A stretch of 64,000 nucleotides of DNA from Gyrodactylus bullatarudis (lineage: Eukaryota > Platyhelminthes > Monogenea > Gyrodactylidea > Gyrodactylidae), in contig SSNU01000077.1 in NCBI GenBank assembly GCA_012064415.1, positions 76,849-140,848 of the forward strand. The letters are read 5' to 3'. The translations under genes were made by a program, and so were the position numbers. The notes beneath the pieces are model-generated. The model did no database searches. It saw nothing but the letters and a program-made list of their open reading frames with translations, and was not told the DNA's origin. Shown here one piece after another: positions 21,476-31,970 of this stretch (position 1 is its first letter; every line of letters begins with the position of its first letter).

Positions 21476-21673
21476 TAACCCAAAAATTCACCTTTTTCTT
21501 CTATAACATCGAAACATCTTTCATTCATGGAATTAATGAATGGTTTTATATCATTTTCAGTTAATTCTGACCACTTTTTTATAATTTCAAGTCTAAGTTC
21601 ATGGACATTTTCAAATTGCCTCCCATTTGAATAAACTCTTTGAGATAGAAGTCCCCATAGGTTTTCTATTGGG
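21476..21673 (-). pseudogene. Tc1 transposase, C-terminal part up to the gap
   Basis: The minus-strand frame enters from the gap at 21674 and ends at the TAA 21476-21478. It reads PIENLWGLLSQRVYSNGR ... KWSELTENDIKPFINSM and ends GEFLG. PIENLWG is the signature preceding the last catalytic Asp/Glu region's end in Tc1 transposases. The rest of the gene lies in the gap or was lost to the PLE insertion, so intactness cannot be judged. Confidence 0.8.
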
Positions 21674-22611
21674 NNNNNNNNNNNNNNNNNNNNNNNNNNN
21701 NNNNNNNNNNNNNNNNNNNNNNNNNNNNNNNNNNNNNNNNNNNNNNNNNNNNNNNNNNNNNNNNNNNNNNNNNNNNNNNNNNNNNNNNNNNNNNNNNNNN
21801 NNNNNNNNNNNNNNNNNNNNNNNNNNNNNNNNNNNNNNNNNNNNNNNNNNNNNNNNNNNNNNNNNNNNNNNNNNNNNNNNNNNNNNNNNNNNNNNNNNNN
21901 NNNNNNNNNNNNNNNNNNNNNNNNNNNNNNNNNNNNNNNNNNNNNNNNNNNNNNNNNNNNNNNNNNNNNNNNNNNNNNNNNNNNNNNNNNNNNNNNNNNN
22001 NNNNNNNNNNNNNNNNNNNNNNNNNNNNNNNNNNNNNNNNNNNNNNNNNNNNNNNNNNNNNNNNNNNNNNNNNNNNNNNNNNNNNNNNNNNNNNNNNNNN
22101 NNNNNNNNNNNNNNNNNNNNNNNNNNNNNNNNNNNNNNNNNNNNNNNNNNNNNNNNNNNNNNNNNNNNNNNNNNNNNNNNNNNNNNNNNNNNNNNNNNNN
22201 NNNNNNNNNNNNNNNNNNNNNNNNNNNNNNNNNNNNNNNNNNNNNNNNNNNNNNNNNNNNNNNNNNNNNNNNNNNNNNNNNNNNNNNNNNNNNNNNNNNN
22301 NNNNNNNNNNNNNNNNNNNNNNNNNNNNNNNNNNNNNNNNNNNNNNNNNNNNNNNNNNNNNNNNNNNNNNNNNNNNNNNNNNNNNNNNNNNNNNNNNNNN
22401 NNNNNNNNNNNNNNNNNNNNNNNNNNNNNNNNNNNNNNNNNNNNNNNNNNNNNNNNNNNNNNNNNNNNNNNNNNNNNNNNNNNNNNNNNNNNNNNNNNNN
22501 NNNNNNNNNNNNNNNNNNNNNNNNNNNNNNNNNNNNNNNNNNNNNNNNNNNNNNNNNNNNNNNNNNNNNNNNNNNNNNNNNNNNNNNNNNNNNNNNNNNN
22601 NNNNNNNNNNN
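21674..22611. other. assembly gap (run of N)
   Basis: 938 undetermined bases inside the Tc1 element. Any open frame spanning it is an artefact. Confidence 1.
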
Positions 22612-23037
22612 TTGAAAATGATAAAAGTTAAATTTGAATGAAAAATAATAATTTACAAATTTTGAAAGAAATAGTAAATGTTAAAGAATATAAGAGTCAT
22701 GAGTGGAAATAGAAATATAATGTAAGCTGAAAAAACACTAAAAACTCTTCAATAAATAGCAAAAGGTGAAAAAGCTCACATAGGCCACGGTAGTTGAAGA
22801 TTAAACGAATAGTTCTTTTGAACACACAAATTAGGTTTATACCTGTTGATGAAGAATTTCTCCTTCACCCACACATCTGTGCTGTCATCCCCTGGGTTTT
22901 TGTGTAAAATAGAAAAATTAGAAATTGAAGCAGCATGGTTTTCCTGTTTTAGATGTCTGGTCGCCGCGGTATCTTTATTGAGATGATCATGACATCTTGT
23001 TGACAATTTCCTAATAGTACGTCCTATGTACGAATAA
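22612..23037 (-). pseudogene. Penelope-like element copy 2, GIY-YIG end only
   Basis: Minus strand: the conserved PLE 3' region (22612-22775), then the nuclease tail (23006-22776: RCHDHLNKDTAATRHLKQEN, ILHKNPGDDSTDVWVKEKFF, ending NLQLPWPM). The match to the other copies stops near 23037, where Tc1 sequence resumes, so this is a 5'-truncated insertion within Tc1. Confidence 0.8.
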
Positions 23038-23296
23038 ACAACTATGTTAGTAGATAGAGAATATCAAAAGTGTTTCACATATTAATTCGTTTTCAACTTC
23101 AATGAAAAATAGTATTTTTACTTGTACAGGGAAAGATAAAAAGGTAAAAAAATTCATTCAGATATCGATTGATAGAGAATTTTATAATGTATCAAATGGT
23201 CTTGATTTGAAAAATTTATCATTTTAAATAAATTGACAGTTCAAAATATTCAGAGTGTTTCAGATATTAATTCGACCACTATATGTATTGAATAAT

Positions 23297-24777
23297 TTAT
23301 TCGTCAAAATCATAAACACTGGAATTATGCATGCGGGAACCAATTCTTGTATTCTTCCATGCTTCAGTTGTTTCCAGTAAATGTTTGGTTCTATTCAAGT
23401 TAAGAGCACTCAAGATGTTTGCTAGTTTCTCGAGAAGAACTTTCTGATCACTCATGGACAGTCTTTCTATTTCTGGACTTTGAATTAGTCCAATATGCTG
23501 CCAACATTTGACTATAGTTTCTGGACGAATTCCTTCCCATACACGATGAGCCATATTGATAGCATCTGCCACATTGAACATTTTTGAGAGATCATCAACT
23601 GGAACATCTTGTTGGCGCCGTTTTTCGTCTATCAGCTTATTATATCTAGCTTTGAACGTCCTCACAACCTCATTGTCGATTGGTTGTAACACGGACGTAG
23701 TGTTAGCAGGCAAAAAAATAATCTAAAATTCAAAAGAATTTCTTACTTTAATATTTCTAAGTCTTGGTTGTAGATCTTGAATCGTTCCTTGACCTCGACA
23801 TTGATCCAAAAATAAGACAATTTTTCTATCTCTTAACAATCTTTTCTGAGACAAAGCTCTATCCCAAGCCAATATGTGGCTGATGAATATTTCTTTGGTC
23901 ATCCAGGCATTTTTATTTGCATCATACTTTACATTCCTTCTTAATGATGGATTTTCACGGAAACATCTTGGATTTTTTGCTTTGCCTAAAACAAATAGTT
24001 TTCGTTTCTCACCGGTTGCATTGCAACAAAAAACAGCAGTCAATCTTGTTTTGTTACGCTTGAAACATTGGCTCCTTAAAAATAATTAATCTTAATATCA
24101 TACCTTTATTAGCAATAACTCGAGTTTTATGCTCATATATGAACCACGCTGCCTCACCTAAATTCCAGAACTGTGACTGTTGATATCCTTCGATAAGCCG
24201 GGGAAGTTCTTGGTAAAAATTGTCTATAAGTGCTTGGGGAGCGTTTCTTTTTTCCCCACAAGGTTTTCTTAGAACAAGATTATTTTTCTTTCTGAAACGC
24301 CTAAGATAGTTTTTGGAAGCTTTGAAGTTGTTGATTTCTAATTCTCGTGCTATATTTTCAGAGATAATTGTTCTAACTCTTTGAGGTTAAAATATCTTCC
24401 CTCATCGATGTAGGTTTGCAATTTTTCTCTGAGTTTTAAGGTGACAATATTTTTCTCTTGCAGCACCCTATTTGAAGATGGATTTTTCTGAAAACTTGAT
24501 TCTAATTTCAAACTTTCGTTTTTGTAGATGAGGATACTTCTTGGACAAATACCAACTGTTTTCGATAATAGTTGAGCGTTAATATTATCATTGAGTAACG
24601 CAACAATTTGCAATTTCTTGAAAACAGGCTTACTCGATCAAGATTGAACTTTAAAGTTTTTTTATCGAATTTGAGAGGGAAATTGGTTTTTAAAATCCAT
24701 TTGATAATCTTCTTATCAGAGTTTGCTTTCACTACCTTATCTAGAGTTTCTTGTAGAAGAATTTGATCCTCATGCAC
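23297..24777 (-). pseudogene. Tigger/pogo DDE transposase with micro-introns and frameshifts
   Basis: Minus strand. The N-terminal helix-turn-helix segment (about 24700-24350: LQIVALLNDNINAQLLSKTV) leads, after a one-base frameshift near 24370, into the CENP-B-like second HTH (ARELEINNFKASKNYLRRFR). The DDE core then follows: AVFCCNATGEKRKLFVLGKA, KNPRCF, AWMTKEIF, IVLFLDQCRGQG and LPANTTSVLQPIDNEV, ending VYDFDE. In pogo proteins the second acidic residue lies in LFLDN; here it is LFLDQ. Two tiny introns are visible: 24103-24075 (29 bp) and 23746-23723 (24 bp, LRNIK/IIFLP), both GT-AG. Another frameshift lies near 24050. It binds element ends and cuts at TA in intact relatives; this copy is dead. 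Confidence 0.85.
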
Positions 24778-25133
24778 AAGAGAATAATTTATTTCTTCAA
24801 CCTTTTTGAGAAAAATTTTCAGCCATGTTTCTCAGGACCTGCTCAATACTTGTTATTGAATTTTTTTGAATTAACTGTTCATTAATTAATTCTGTTTTGA
24901 TAGGCTTTAGCTGGTTTCTTAGCTCATAAATAATGAGCTAAAAGATTACAAATGGAATTTTACTTTGGTGTTGGGAATCAAAGTCAATTTTTTTTTCAGC
25001 ATGATATGAATCTGGCTATCGTTTTCAACGCGAAGAACTGGATTTTTACACAAATTTTTTTTCTCGAGTATAAAATCATATGTTCTTGATTAGGCCAAAC
25101 AAGGTTCCCTAACATAGAGAGACAGCCTTGAAT

Positions 25134-25734
25134 TCAATTTTTTATTTGTAAAAAAAAGAACTTTTTATAATCACCAGTGATGTTAGTGATCAAAATATAT
25201 TTGAGAAAGTAGTTTTCTTCTTGGTAGTTTCTCTCGGATATTAGAAAGACATCGTTCTCTGGTTCATTAACTTTCATGATATTCAGTATTCTTTTAGAGA
25301 AATTATATCTGATATCGTTCTAAAAGAGTAAGAAGTATGCTTACATTATGCTGATGAATTTTTAATTCCCGAAAAAATTTAGTGAGGTAACTTTGAGATC
25401 CAGTTATTCCATCTATGTTACAATTTAGAGAAGCATTTCTGATTGCTAATTTTACGTCTGATCTAGAAATAATATTTCTTTCTTGCATTAAAGCTCTTAT
25501 TTCTTCTGAAACTTTCTCTTTAAGTCTAGCAAACCGATCCTGATAATCATATTCAATGCTTCTAATAATCTTGTTTTTATCTGCAATCCACCTTCGAAGT
25601 GTTGTCATAGATACCTGAACTTGTTTAGAGAAGGCTCGAAACCCGAGAAGAGATTCTTCAAATTTCAATAAAATATCATATTTTTCTTTATTAGTGTAGA
25701 TTTTCATAATTGAAATCTCATATTCAATGTCCAA
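25134..25734 (-). CDS. Pipsqueak/CENP-B-type HTH protein of the Tigger element
   Basis: Starts MDIEYEISIMKIYTNKEKYD, though a start at the second Met is possible. The first HTH is FSKQVQVSMTTLRRWIADKN, and a second (EEIRALMQERNIISRSDVKL ... TKFFREL) is of the kind that precedes pogo transposases. A 25-bp GT-AG intron (25344-25320) joins KIHQHN to NDIRYNFSKRIL; without it the frame stops after a few codons. The second exon encodes an unrecognised tail ending FFFLQIKN. No DDE residues are present, and a separate HTH precedes the transposase core, so the element may have two genes. Alternatively this is a duplicated transposase N-terminus that has captured a new tail. Confidence 0.6.
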
Positions 25735-25934
25735 GTTCTAATTTCTAATCTATATCGAAATTCTTAAATCTTATTGGTTTGATTGATTCAGGCTCTCTGA
25801 TTGGTCGAAATCTTTTTTGGTTTTACTATATATACCGGGTACAAATATTATTTTGGGCAGAGATGGAAAGAAAGCGGCTACTTCACCTGTAATTATATAC
25901 TATTCGTTCTTTATGTTCTTATTAATTAGTCATC

Positions 25935-26421
25935 ATGAACCAACAACGTGCCCACAAATCGGTTCCAATTGCATATTCAAGAACCCATAAAGAGACATAT
26001 GAATCTGTAACAAGTGAACAATCCGAGAAGTCAACAGTAGTTGATAATCAAATTATGAGCCAACCTTTAATTAGTGTAAAAGAAGAGGTGAAAAATGATC
26101 AAACTTGCAACTAGTCAACCTGCAATTAGTGCAAAAGAAGTGAGGAAAATTAGTCAGCCAATTAAGCGAAAACGAAGAAGATACAGTGGGCAGTTACTGA
26201 TGGATGAATTCCTTAAGTACAAAGGGGCCCAAGTATGGAGAAGAAGCGCAAGTGAAACAGAATTGCAAATTGACACCCCTCCCTCTCTGAGCAGTTTTAA
26301 ACCAATGCAAGGGCAGAAAATAACATGCATTGTAACATTATATAAATTTCAGTCCGGGATTAAGTCTGAACAGACCCGGCGAAATAAATCATGGAAATTT
26401 GCAATAATTTATAGTTTTTGA
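25935..26421 (+). pseudogene. unrecognised basic protein, frameshifted
   Basis: A frame starting MNQQRAHKSVPIAYSRTHKE at 25935 stops at about 26110. A second frame from ATG 26095 continues with a near-repeat of the same text (SQPLISVKEE in the first, SQPAISAKEV in the second) and a nuclear-localisation-like KRKRRRYSG, then KYKGAQVWRRSASETELQID. The internal repeat and frame change suggest a duplicated, broken gene. It lies just outside the right end of the Tigger element. I do not recognise the family. Confidence 0.35.
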
Positions 26422-26639
26422 AGCTCTATCTTATGAGACTAAAATTATGACTATACGATAACCACAAAGCTAACTTCTATTAGAAATGACATGTTGAAAA
26501 TTTTAGCATCTCAAAACAAAAATAATCAAGTTTTAGATACGTTTATATAAAAATCAATTTCCTATTTATTAAATTAACCATGTAATTGCCGATGGAGTTA
26601 GTTTCAAGTACAAAATTCAGAATTTAGGTATGCTTTAAT

Positions 26640-26759
26640 TTCATTGGTTGTTGGTTTAACGCCCTCTCATTGGTTGAAAAAACTCCTCATTTTGATATAT
26701 AATCCAAGTACGATTGATTATTTGGGCAGAATGGGAAAGAAAACGGGTCCTCCACCTGT
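26640..26759. mobile_element. pogo-type terminal repeat, solo end
   Basis: Ends GGTCCTCCACCTG followed by TA, with inner blocks TTTGGGCAGAATGGGAAAGA and CTCTCATTGGTTG like the Tigger ends at 19.0 and 25.8 kb. No partner end was found nearby. Confidence 0.7.
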
Positions 26760-27448
26760 ATATCATTTTTTTGTATTTTATGAAAACTTCAAATATTTAT
26801 TAACTGACTATGACACTTTGGAAGAGATAGTTCATACATATACAAATATAAATGTTCTATCGTGAGTTAAATTTTTTTTTAATTTCTAAATATTTAATCA
26901 AATTATATCATTAGAAAAAATTTTAGTCAGACAAAAATGTTTTGCTTTTGAGTAGCTTTTTTAAATAAAGCATACTTTGTGTTCATTATTCATAATTGTT
27001 TAATCTAACAAGTGACTCGACATTATTTAGAAATCTAGTGCTTTACCCCGAATACAGCTAAAAGCTTTGTAAAGTGACGAGAGTTGTGTGAATGTGCAAG
27101 TAGATGTTACTTATTGAGTATTTGTCGGCCAGTCAGAATCGAGCAACATTCCTCCTACAAATTTCCCAAGGTTCCTAATATATTTTCCTACTAGAATCTC
27201 AAACTTTTCAACAGGTTGATGAAATTTTGTAGATGATCTTAATCTTTTTTTCTGAATCATTTCTACTTCGAGTTTTCGAGGAAGAGGCTGTATTAAAAAT
27301 AGCTTAAGCAATGGTCAGTCATACTTAAATTTAGTATCAGTATATTCAGCATAAAATTTTGAGTAAACTTGGAAATTTTCAAGCTTCTATTCGGAAATAT
27401 ATATGGCCAAAATTCGATTTCTAAATCGGTCTCAGATTTTGATTTTAG

Positions 27449-27781
27449 ATGAATAATCAAAAATGTCATGAGTACACAACGACTGTTAGAGGAATATATG
27501 TCAATGATATGAGTCGTATATTGAATCTAGCAAACTGCATTGATATCGCAACATCTATATGGGATGATATCGATCCTGATGTGATTATAAAAGGCTGGGA
27601 AGAAACTGGTCTTCTACTCAAAACAAATGAAGATAACCCAGAGCTTAGCAGATCATCTTTAGACCTATTGAAGAATCACTTGGCTATAAGAAAACTTCAA
27701 GGTTCATTAGAAATTGTCAAAAATCTTGCCTTTCTAAAAGAGAATCCTGTTTTAAATTCAACAGTTTATGATTTTGAATAA
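27449..27781 (+). pseudogene. second Tigger transposase, C-terminal fragment
   Basis: Plus-strand frame matching the last about 95 residues of the Tigger transposase at 23297-23713: VNDMSRILNLANCIDIATSI, WDDIDPDVIIKGWEETGLL, ending in NSTVYDFE where the other ends NSSVYDFDE. The N-terminal DDE part is absent, and the frame's first residues do not match. It probably belongs to the same insertion as the solo end at 26640-26759. Confidence 0.7.
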
Positions 27782-28117
27782 AAAATATTTCTTATTAGAA
27801 ACTCATTCCTCTCAATTATAGACTAGCAATACAAATTAATTAAAAATTCATATCCAAATATGGCGTGGTAGGATTACATTCTATAGAAAGTGTGTGTGTG
27901 ATCCACTTTCTGTTAATTAGGATAGTGAGTGCGTATGTGTGAGTAGAAACCCCTATTCTATGTAAAAGGAAGAGAACAGTGTGATAGTTTTGATTGACAT
28001 GTTGTATTCACATCTATGTAATACATAGTATGTATGTACAAATGGTCGACCCCATGACTAATCATGGAAAGGGGTATTGGATTGGGAAGACGAAAAAGGA
28101 CTACGGTTACCTGTAGT

Positions 28118-28835
28118 ACAGATAAAAGCTCTGTAAAGTGACACGACTTGTGTGAAAATCATGTATAGAAATTTCAACAATAAAATAGGGGTCTCAATAA
28201 ACTATTGAACAATCATTTTGACATTTAGTACCCCTTCCCACCTCTTTTTTGCGTTTGCCATGGTGAGTCATTGTGGCTTGGTGGGATGATTCGAAAGGTG
28301 ATTTTTGAATTATTTTTCATTATTCATGAAATTTTTTATATTCACTCTTAATTCATAAAAAATTCAATCATCATAATTGAATTCTGAATTAATATTATAA
28401 GAGCATAATAGTGTTGTCTCGACCAATATCAATCATTCATTTGTTTCGAACCAATGGGTCTCTATATGTATTGCTGACCAATGGGTTCTGCTTCGTCACT
28501 GTTTGGGAGTTGTGAAGAATTTGCGAATTTTCTGTCATCGTTGCTTTCGTCCCCCCGATTCCTCCATTTGAGGTGATGCTGAGGCATTTGGTTTTTTGGG
28601 GAGATTTTGGGTGGGATTCGGGTGTTGGATAAACGGTTAAGCCTGATATGATAGAAAGATATTTCTAAGTTTAAATGAATCAGAAATATAAGTTTAGGAA
28701 AACATGAAAAAAATTCTTGAAACTCATTGTTCTAGAAGAATATTGCTTTGTTCCAATTGGCTGAACAATAAAAAAAATACACTTCAATTTTCACACAAGT
28801 CGTGTCACAATAAAGAGCTTTCACTTGTATTTGAG
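28118..28835. repeat. inverted-repeat element; a third copy of its end at 27052-27100
   Basis: The left end contains AAAGCTCTGTAAAGTGACAC followed by GACTTGTGTGAAAAT; the right end (about 28790-28835) has the complement with few changes. The same block occurs at 27052-27100 in plus orientation. The interior has no coding frame. Confidence 0.6.
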
Positions 28836-28849
28836 GATTTGTAAAAAGC

Positions 28850-31800
28850 AAACGTTATTCTTCCTACTATTTTCGTATCTTACAAAAAAAGAAGATCTCA
28901 AATTTAAATCAGACTAATGATAATTTGTAGACTATCTTTTCATGTTAAGGTCTAAAAATGTTTAGGGTCCAAAGCTCTAGGTCTAAAAAAAGAACAGTGG
29001 ACCTATTTTCCATTGTTAGGCTTACGCATAATTTTGTATATGATATGCTTTCACACTATATAAAATGTATATCATACATGAAACCATATACAATGTATAC
29101 TATATTAGCCTGTGTGTATAATATTGACCAATCAGAACCCTTCATTCCATATCGATATTCAATTTTTGTTGTTTTCCACGTTAATTTAAATGACAAGACC
29201 AAAAGTCCTCCCCTGTCAAAATGAATCATTGCATCGAGAAGAACTTTAAAAAGGATGGATTTGACTACCATATCAAGTTATATTTTAATAATTCTTCTAA
29301 TTAAATATTAGTTTAAGTAGTTTAAGTATCATATGTGAAATTTCGATAGGTCTTAATTTAAGACCTAACGTTGAGAAATATCATTATAAGGTCTTAAATA
29401 ATAATTTTAGCGTCCTGAAACCTGACGCCCTAAACATTAGTTTCAATATGGAATGTTGATAATTAGACATTAACCGAGACAGAACCAACTAACAGCAAGA
29501 ATTCTCTTCGTAATACGGGGAAGGACACATCTCACTTTTCCAAGGAAAAATATCTTTTCTTCTGTCCACATACATTTTGGTAGGTCTATTAGTTAGTTTG
29601 AAATTTCCTAATTATCATTTATTAACAAATTTTTCGACTTTAAGCTTAAATAACTTCGTCGAGATGATATCAAAATCATTAATGAACTAAGAATATAAAA
29701 AATTGAAAAAGGACCCAAAAAGTCTTATTAAAAAAAAGCTTACTTGAAAGTAGTGAGATCATTTTTGGGTGTTAAATGTCAAAAAATCGAAACTTTGGCT
29801 CTGTTATTTCACTATCTAAGAAATCATACCTTTCAAAAATTTGAACTGAACTTGAAATAGTTTGCCATGATGTGGAACTTGTGTGGCTTAGCAGTTTAAA
29901 ATTATCAAAATTAAATTTTTTAAATCTACCCCTAATACATAGACAATGTGTGACCAAATGCAAGCCTATTATTAGACTTAATTAATAGTTTATAAAATAT
30001 TCGTAGTATTTTAATAAAATATTTTGGGTTTACCTGGTAATCACACACATTAAAATAATACCAACTACCTATAATTTTTTAGAAACATAAATCTGATTTC
30101 AACTGTAAGCTCCGGTTAATTCAAAGATTTCAACTAGACTATACAGAAGTTAATCAGGATACATATATCAGTGCAATACGGGATAAAATACCATGTCTTG
30201 CAGGTTCGAACACTCAATCTGTAGGTCGTAAAATATACTTCATTTAAAAAAGGATGATCATCTCGATGTTTTGCTTTACGAAAAAGCGACTAAGAGTTGT
30301 TTAGTAAGTTAACCTTTTAATAATCATTTCAGATTTTGGAAGAATCTAAACCTGATGAATTCAAAGTAAGTTAACTTTTTTCATTTTCAGGTAAAGTTAT
30401 CCCAAGTGGGAAAATGTCTCATAATTGCTTTCTAAAAAACAATATTTTTTAAAATGTAGATGCATACTTATAAATAGCATCTAGGATTATTATACTTTTG
30501 GACCAAAAAGGACTTTTTCGAAAAATTCATCAATAGAGTAAACTTCTTAAAAAAGTATATAAAGAAGAGAAACTGACTAAAATATTTTTAAAACTCATTT
30601 CAATTTTTTTGGAAAATCAATGCGAAAAGTCGTTTTCACAATTGAGAGATCCCTCTATTCATCAAAGCAAACTATGACTTCATACTCTTTTTCACTGAGT
30701 CATCGTATAGCAGACCCCCTTCCTTCCTATTTCACGTTGTGAGAATTAACACTGGAGACCAGAATTTATGGTTTCATTACATGGAAGACGCCTCTTATCC
30801 CATTCAAAGATATTTGATACTTATTTACAAACTAATAATTTGTACTTTTTCGACACAAATGGGATGTCACGTTTGAGTTTAAACAAATATGGGACTTTCG
30901 ACACAAATAGGACGCAACATATACACTGTTGAACAGAGCTTGAAAATTAAAAATCTGTGTTCAAGCTATTAAGAGTAGTAATGAACCTTGAAAGACAGTA
31001 GAATATTACCTTCACTGTCGAATGAGATTTCCATAGAAATATCTATCAGTTGTTGATTCCTAATCCGTGCATCATTGGATAATAGATAAAAGATATTCAT
31101 GAATATATATCTTTGAAAACATTGAAGTTGACATAAGAGTTCAAGGTTGGCACCAGGAACCACGTAGTTAAATTTTATTTTGAATATTGTTTCACAGAAT
31201 ATTGAAAGAAATACTTGGTTCTGATAGGTTGTTTTAATTTTTCTGAATGAATTCATTGTCTTAAACCATGCATATCTATTTGAATTTTACAAGATATCGA
31301 AAAAATCTATGATCTTCAGAAAGAGTACAATATTTTTTATAAGATAAAGTCTCAACATTATAAGATTAATGGAGGATATGAACTCTAAAAGCAGAAATAT
31401 TTGACAAATTTTATATTTTTTTTGCAGCTACCCAAAGTTTAACTCGCAATTTTTTATAAGAAGGATTTTTCGCGACATATTGAATTTTAATAAGCTAATA
31501 AGTTCATATTGTAGGATTTACTGTTTCACTATCAACCATAATAGACAATTTTTTGTATTGCAATCATGTCTTATTTATTAATTTTGACTCATAACTTATG
31601 ATTCATAAGAGTATAATATATATAATATGACTCAAGGACATAATTACCTTTTTATAAGCGGCTATATTAGGGATATTCGACCAAAATATCTATTACTATT
31701 TCAGTAATTCACAATATGAAGAATTTTCTGCTTTATTAGACTAACTAATTTTTTTCTATTTTGAGCACATTATGAAGGTCAATTTTGAAATTTTAATTTC

Positions 31801-31950
31801 AGAATAAAGAACGTTCTAATTTTTCATCATTTTCGAAATCAATTGTTCTGACAACTATTAAATATCAATAAAATAATCAATATTCTGAATAAATTTATTA
31901 CAGACTTGCTAGACACAGAATTTATTATGCTAAGTTTGTTTTACACGTAA
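28850..31950. other. no gene seen
   Basis: About 3 kb of AT-rich sequence. Short frames (for example 28958-29224 plus, 30969-31256 minus) show no family resemblance, splice structure or homologs within the window. No repeat ends were recognised. Confidence 0.4.
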
Positions 31951-31970
31951 CTTTATTTCAAAGTTTTAAC

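Larger units (their letters stand above)
21259..23281. mobile_element. Tc1-like transposon with long IR/DR ends
   Basis: Inverted repeats of about 220 bp start TAGTGGTCGAATTAATATCT at the left and end with the complement at 23281, with TA on both sides (21257-21258 and 23282-23283). Near the inner end of each repeat a second, related motif occurs (GAACTAATATGTGAAACAC, about 21449-21470), echoing the outer one, as in the IR/DR class of Tc1 elements. The transposase is on the minus strand. A gap and a PLE fragment occupy the interior. It inserted just past the stop codon of the Tigger transposase. Confidence 0.88.
18993..25889 (-). mobile_element. Tigger/pogo transposon, 6.9 kb, with nested insertions
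   Basis: Terminal inverted repeats of about 95 bp: CAGGTGAAGTACCCGCTTTC at the left and its complement, ending CTTCACCTG, at the right; both share CCAAAAAAGATTTCGACCAA and the block TATATATACCGGGTACAAA. TA flanks both ends (18991-18992 and 25890-25891). The coding strand is minus: an HTH protein at 25734-25134 and the DDE transposase at about 24777-23297. A Merlin element, a Tc1 element and, inside the latter, a PLE fragment and a gap account for about 3.6 kb. Without these the element would be about 3.3 kb. Confidence 0.88.

Noticed and set aside
21627..22631. A 334-codon plus-strand frame
   Set aside because: It is open only because it spans the run of undetermined bases.
24617..24640. A 17-bp intron (GTAAGC...TTCAAG) in the Tigger transposase start
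   Set aside because: It keeps the frame, but 17 bp is shorter than any other intron here and the transposase may simply start downstream; not claimed.
30160..30230. tRNA-like B box (GCAGGTTCGAAC)
   Set aside because: No A box at the right distance and no stems.
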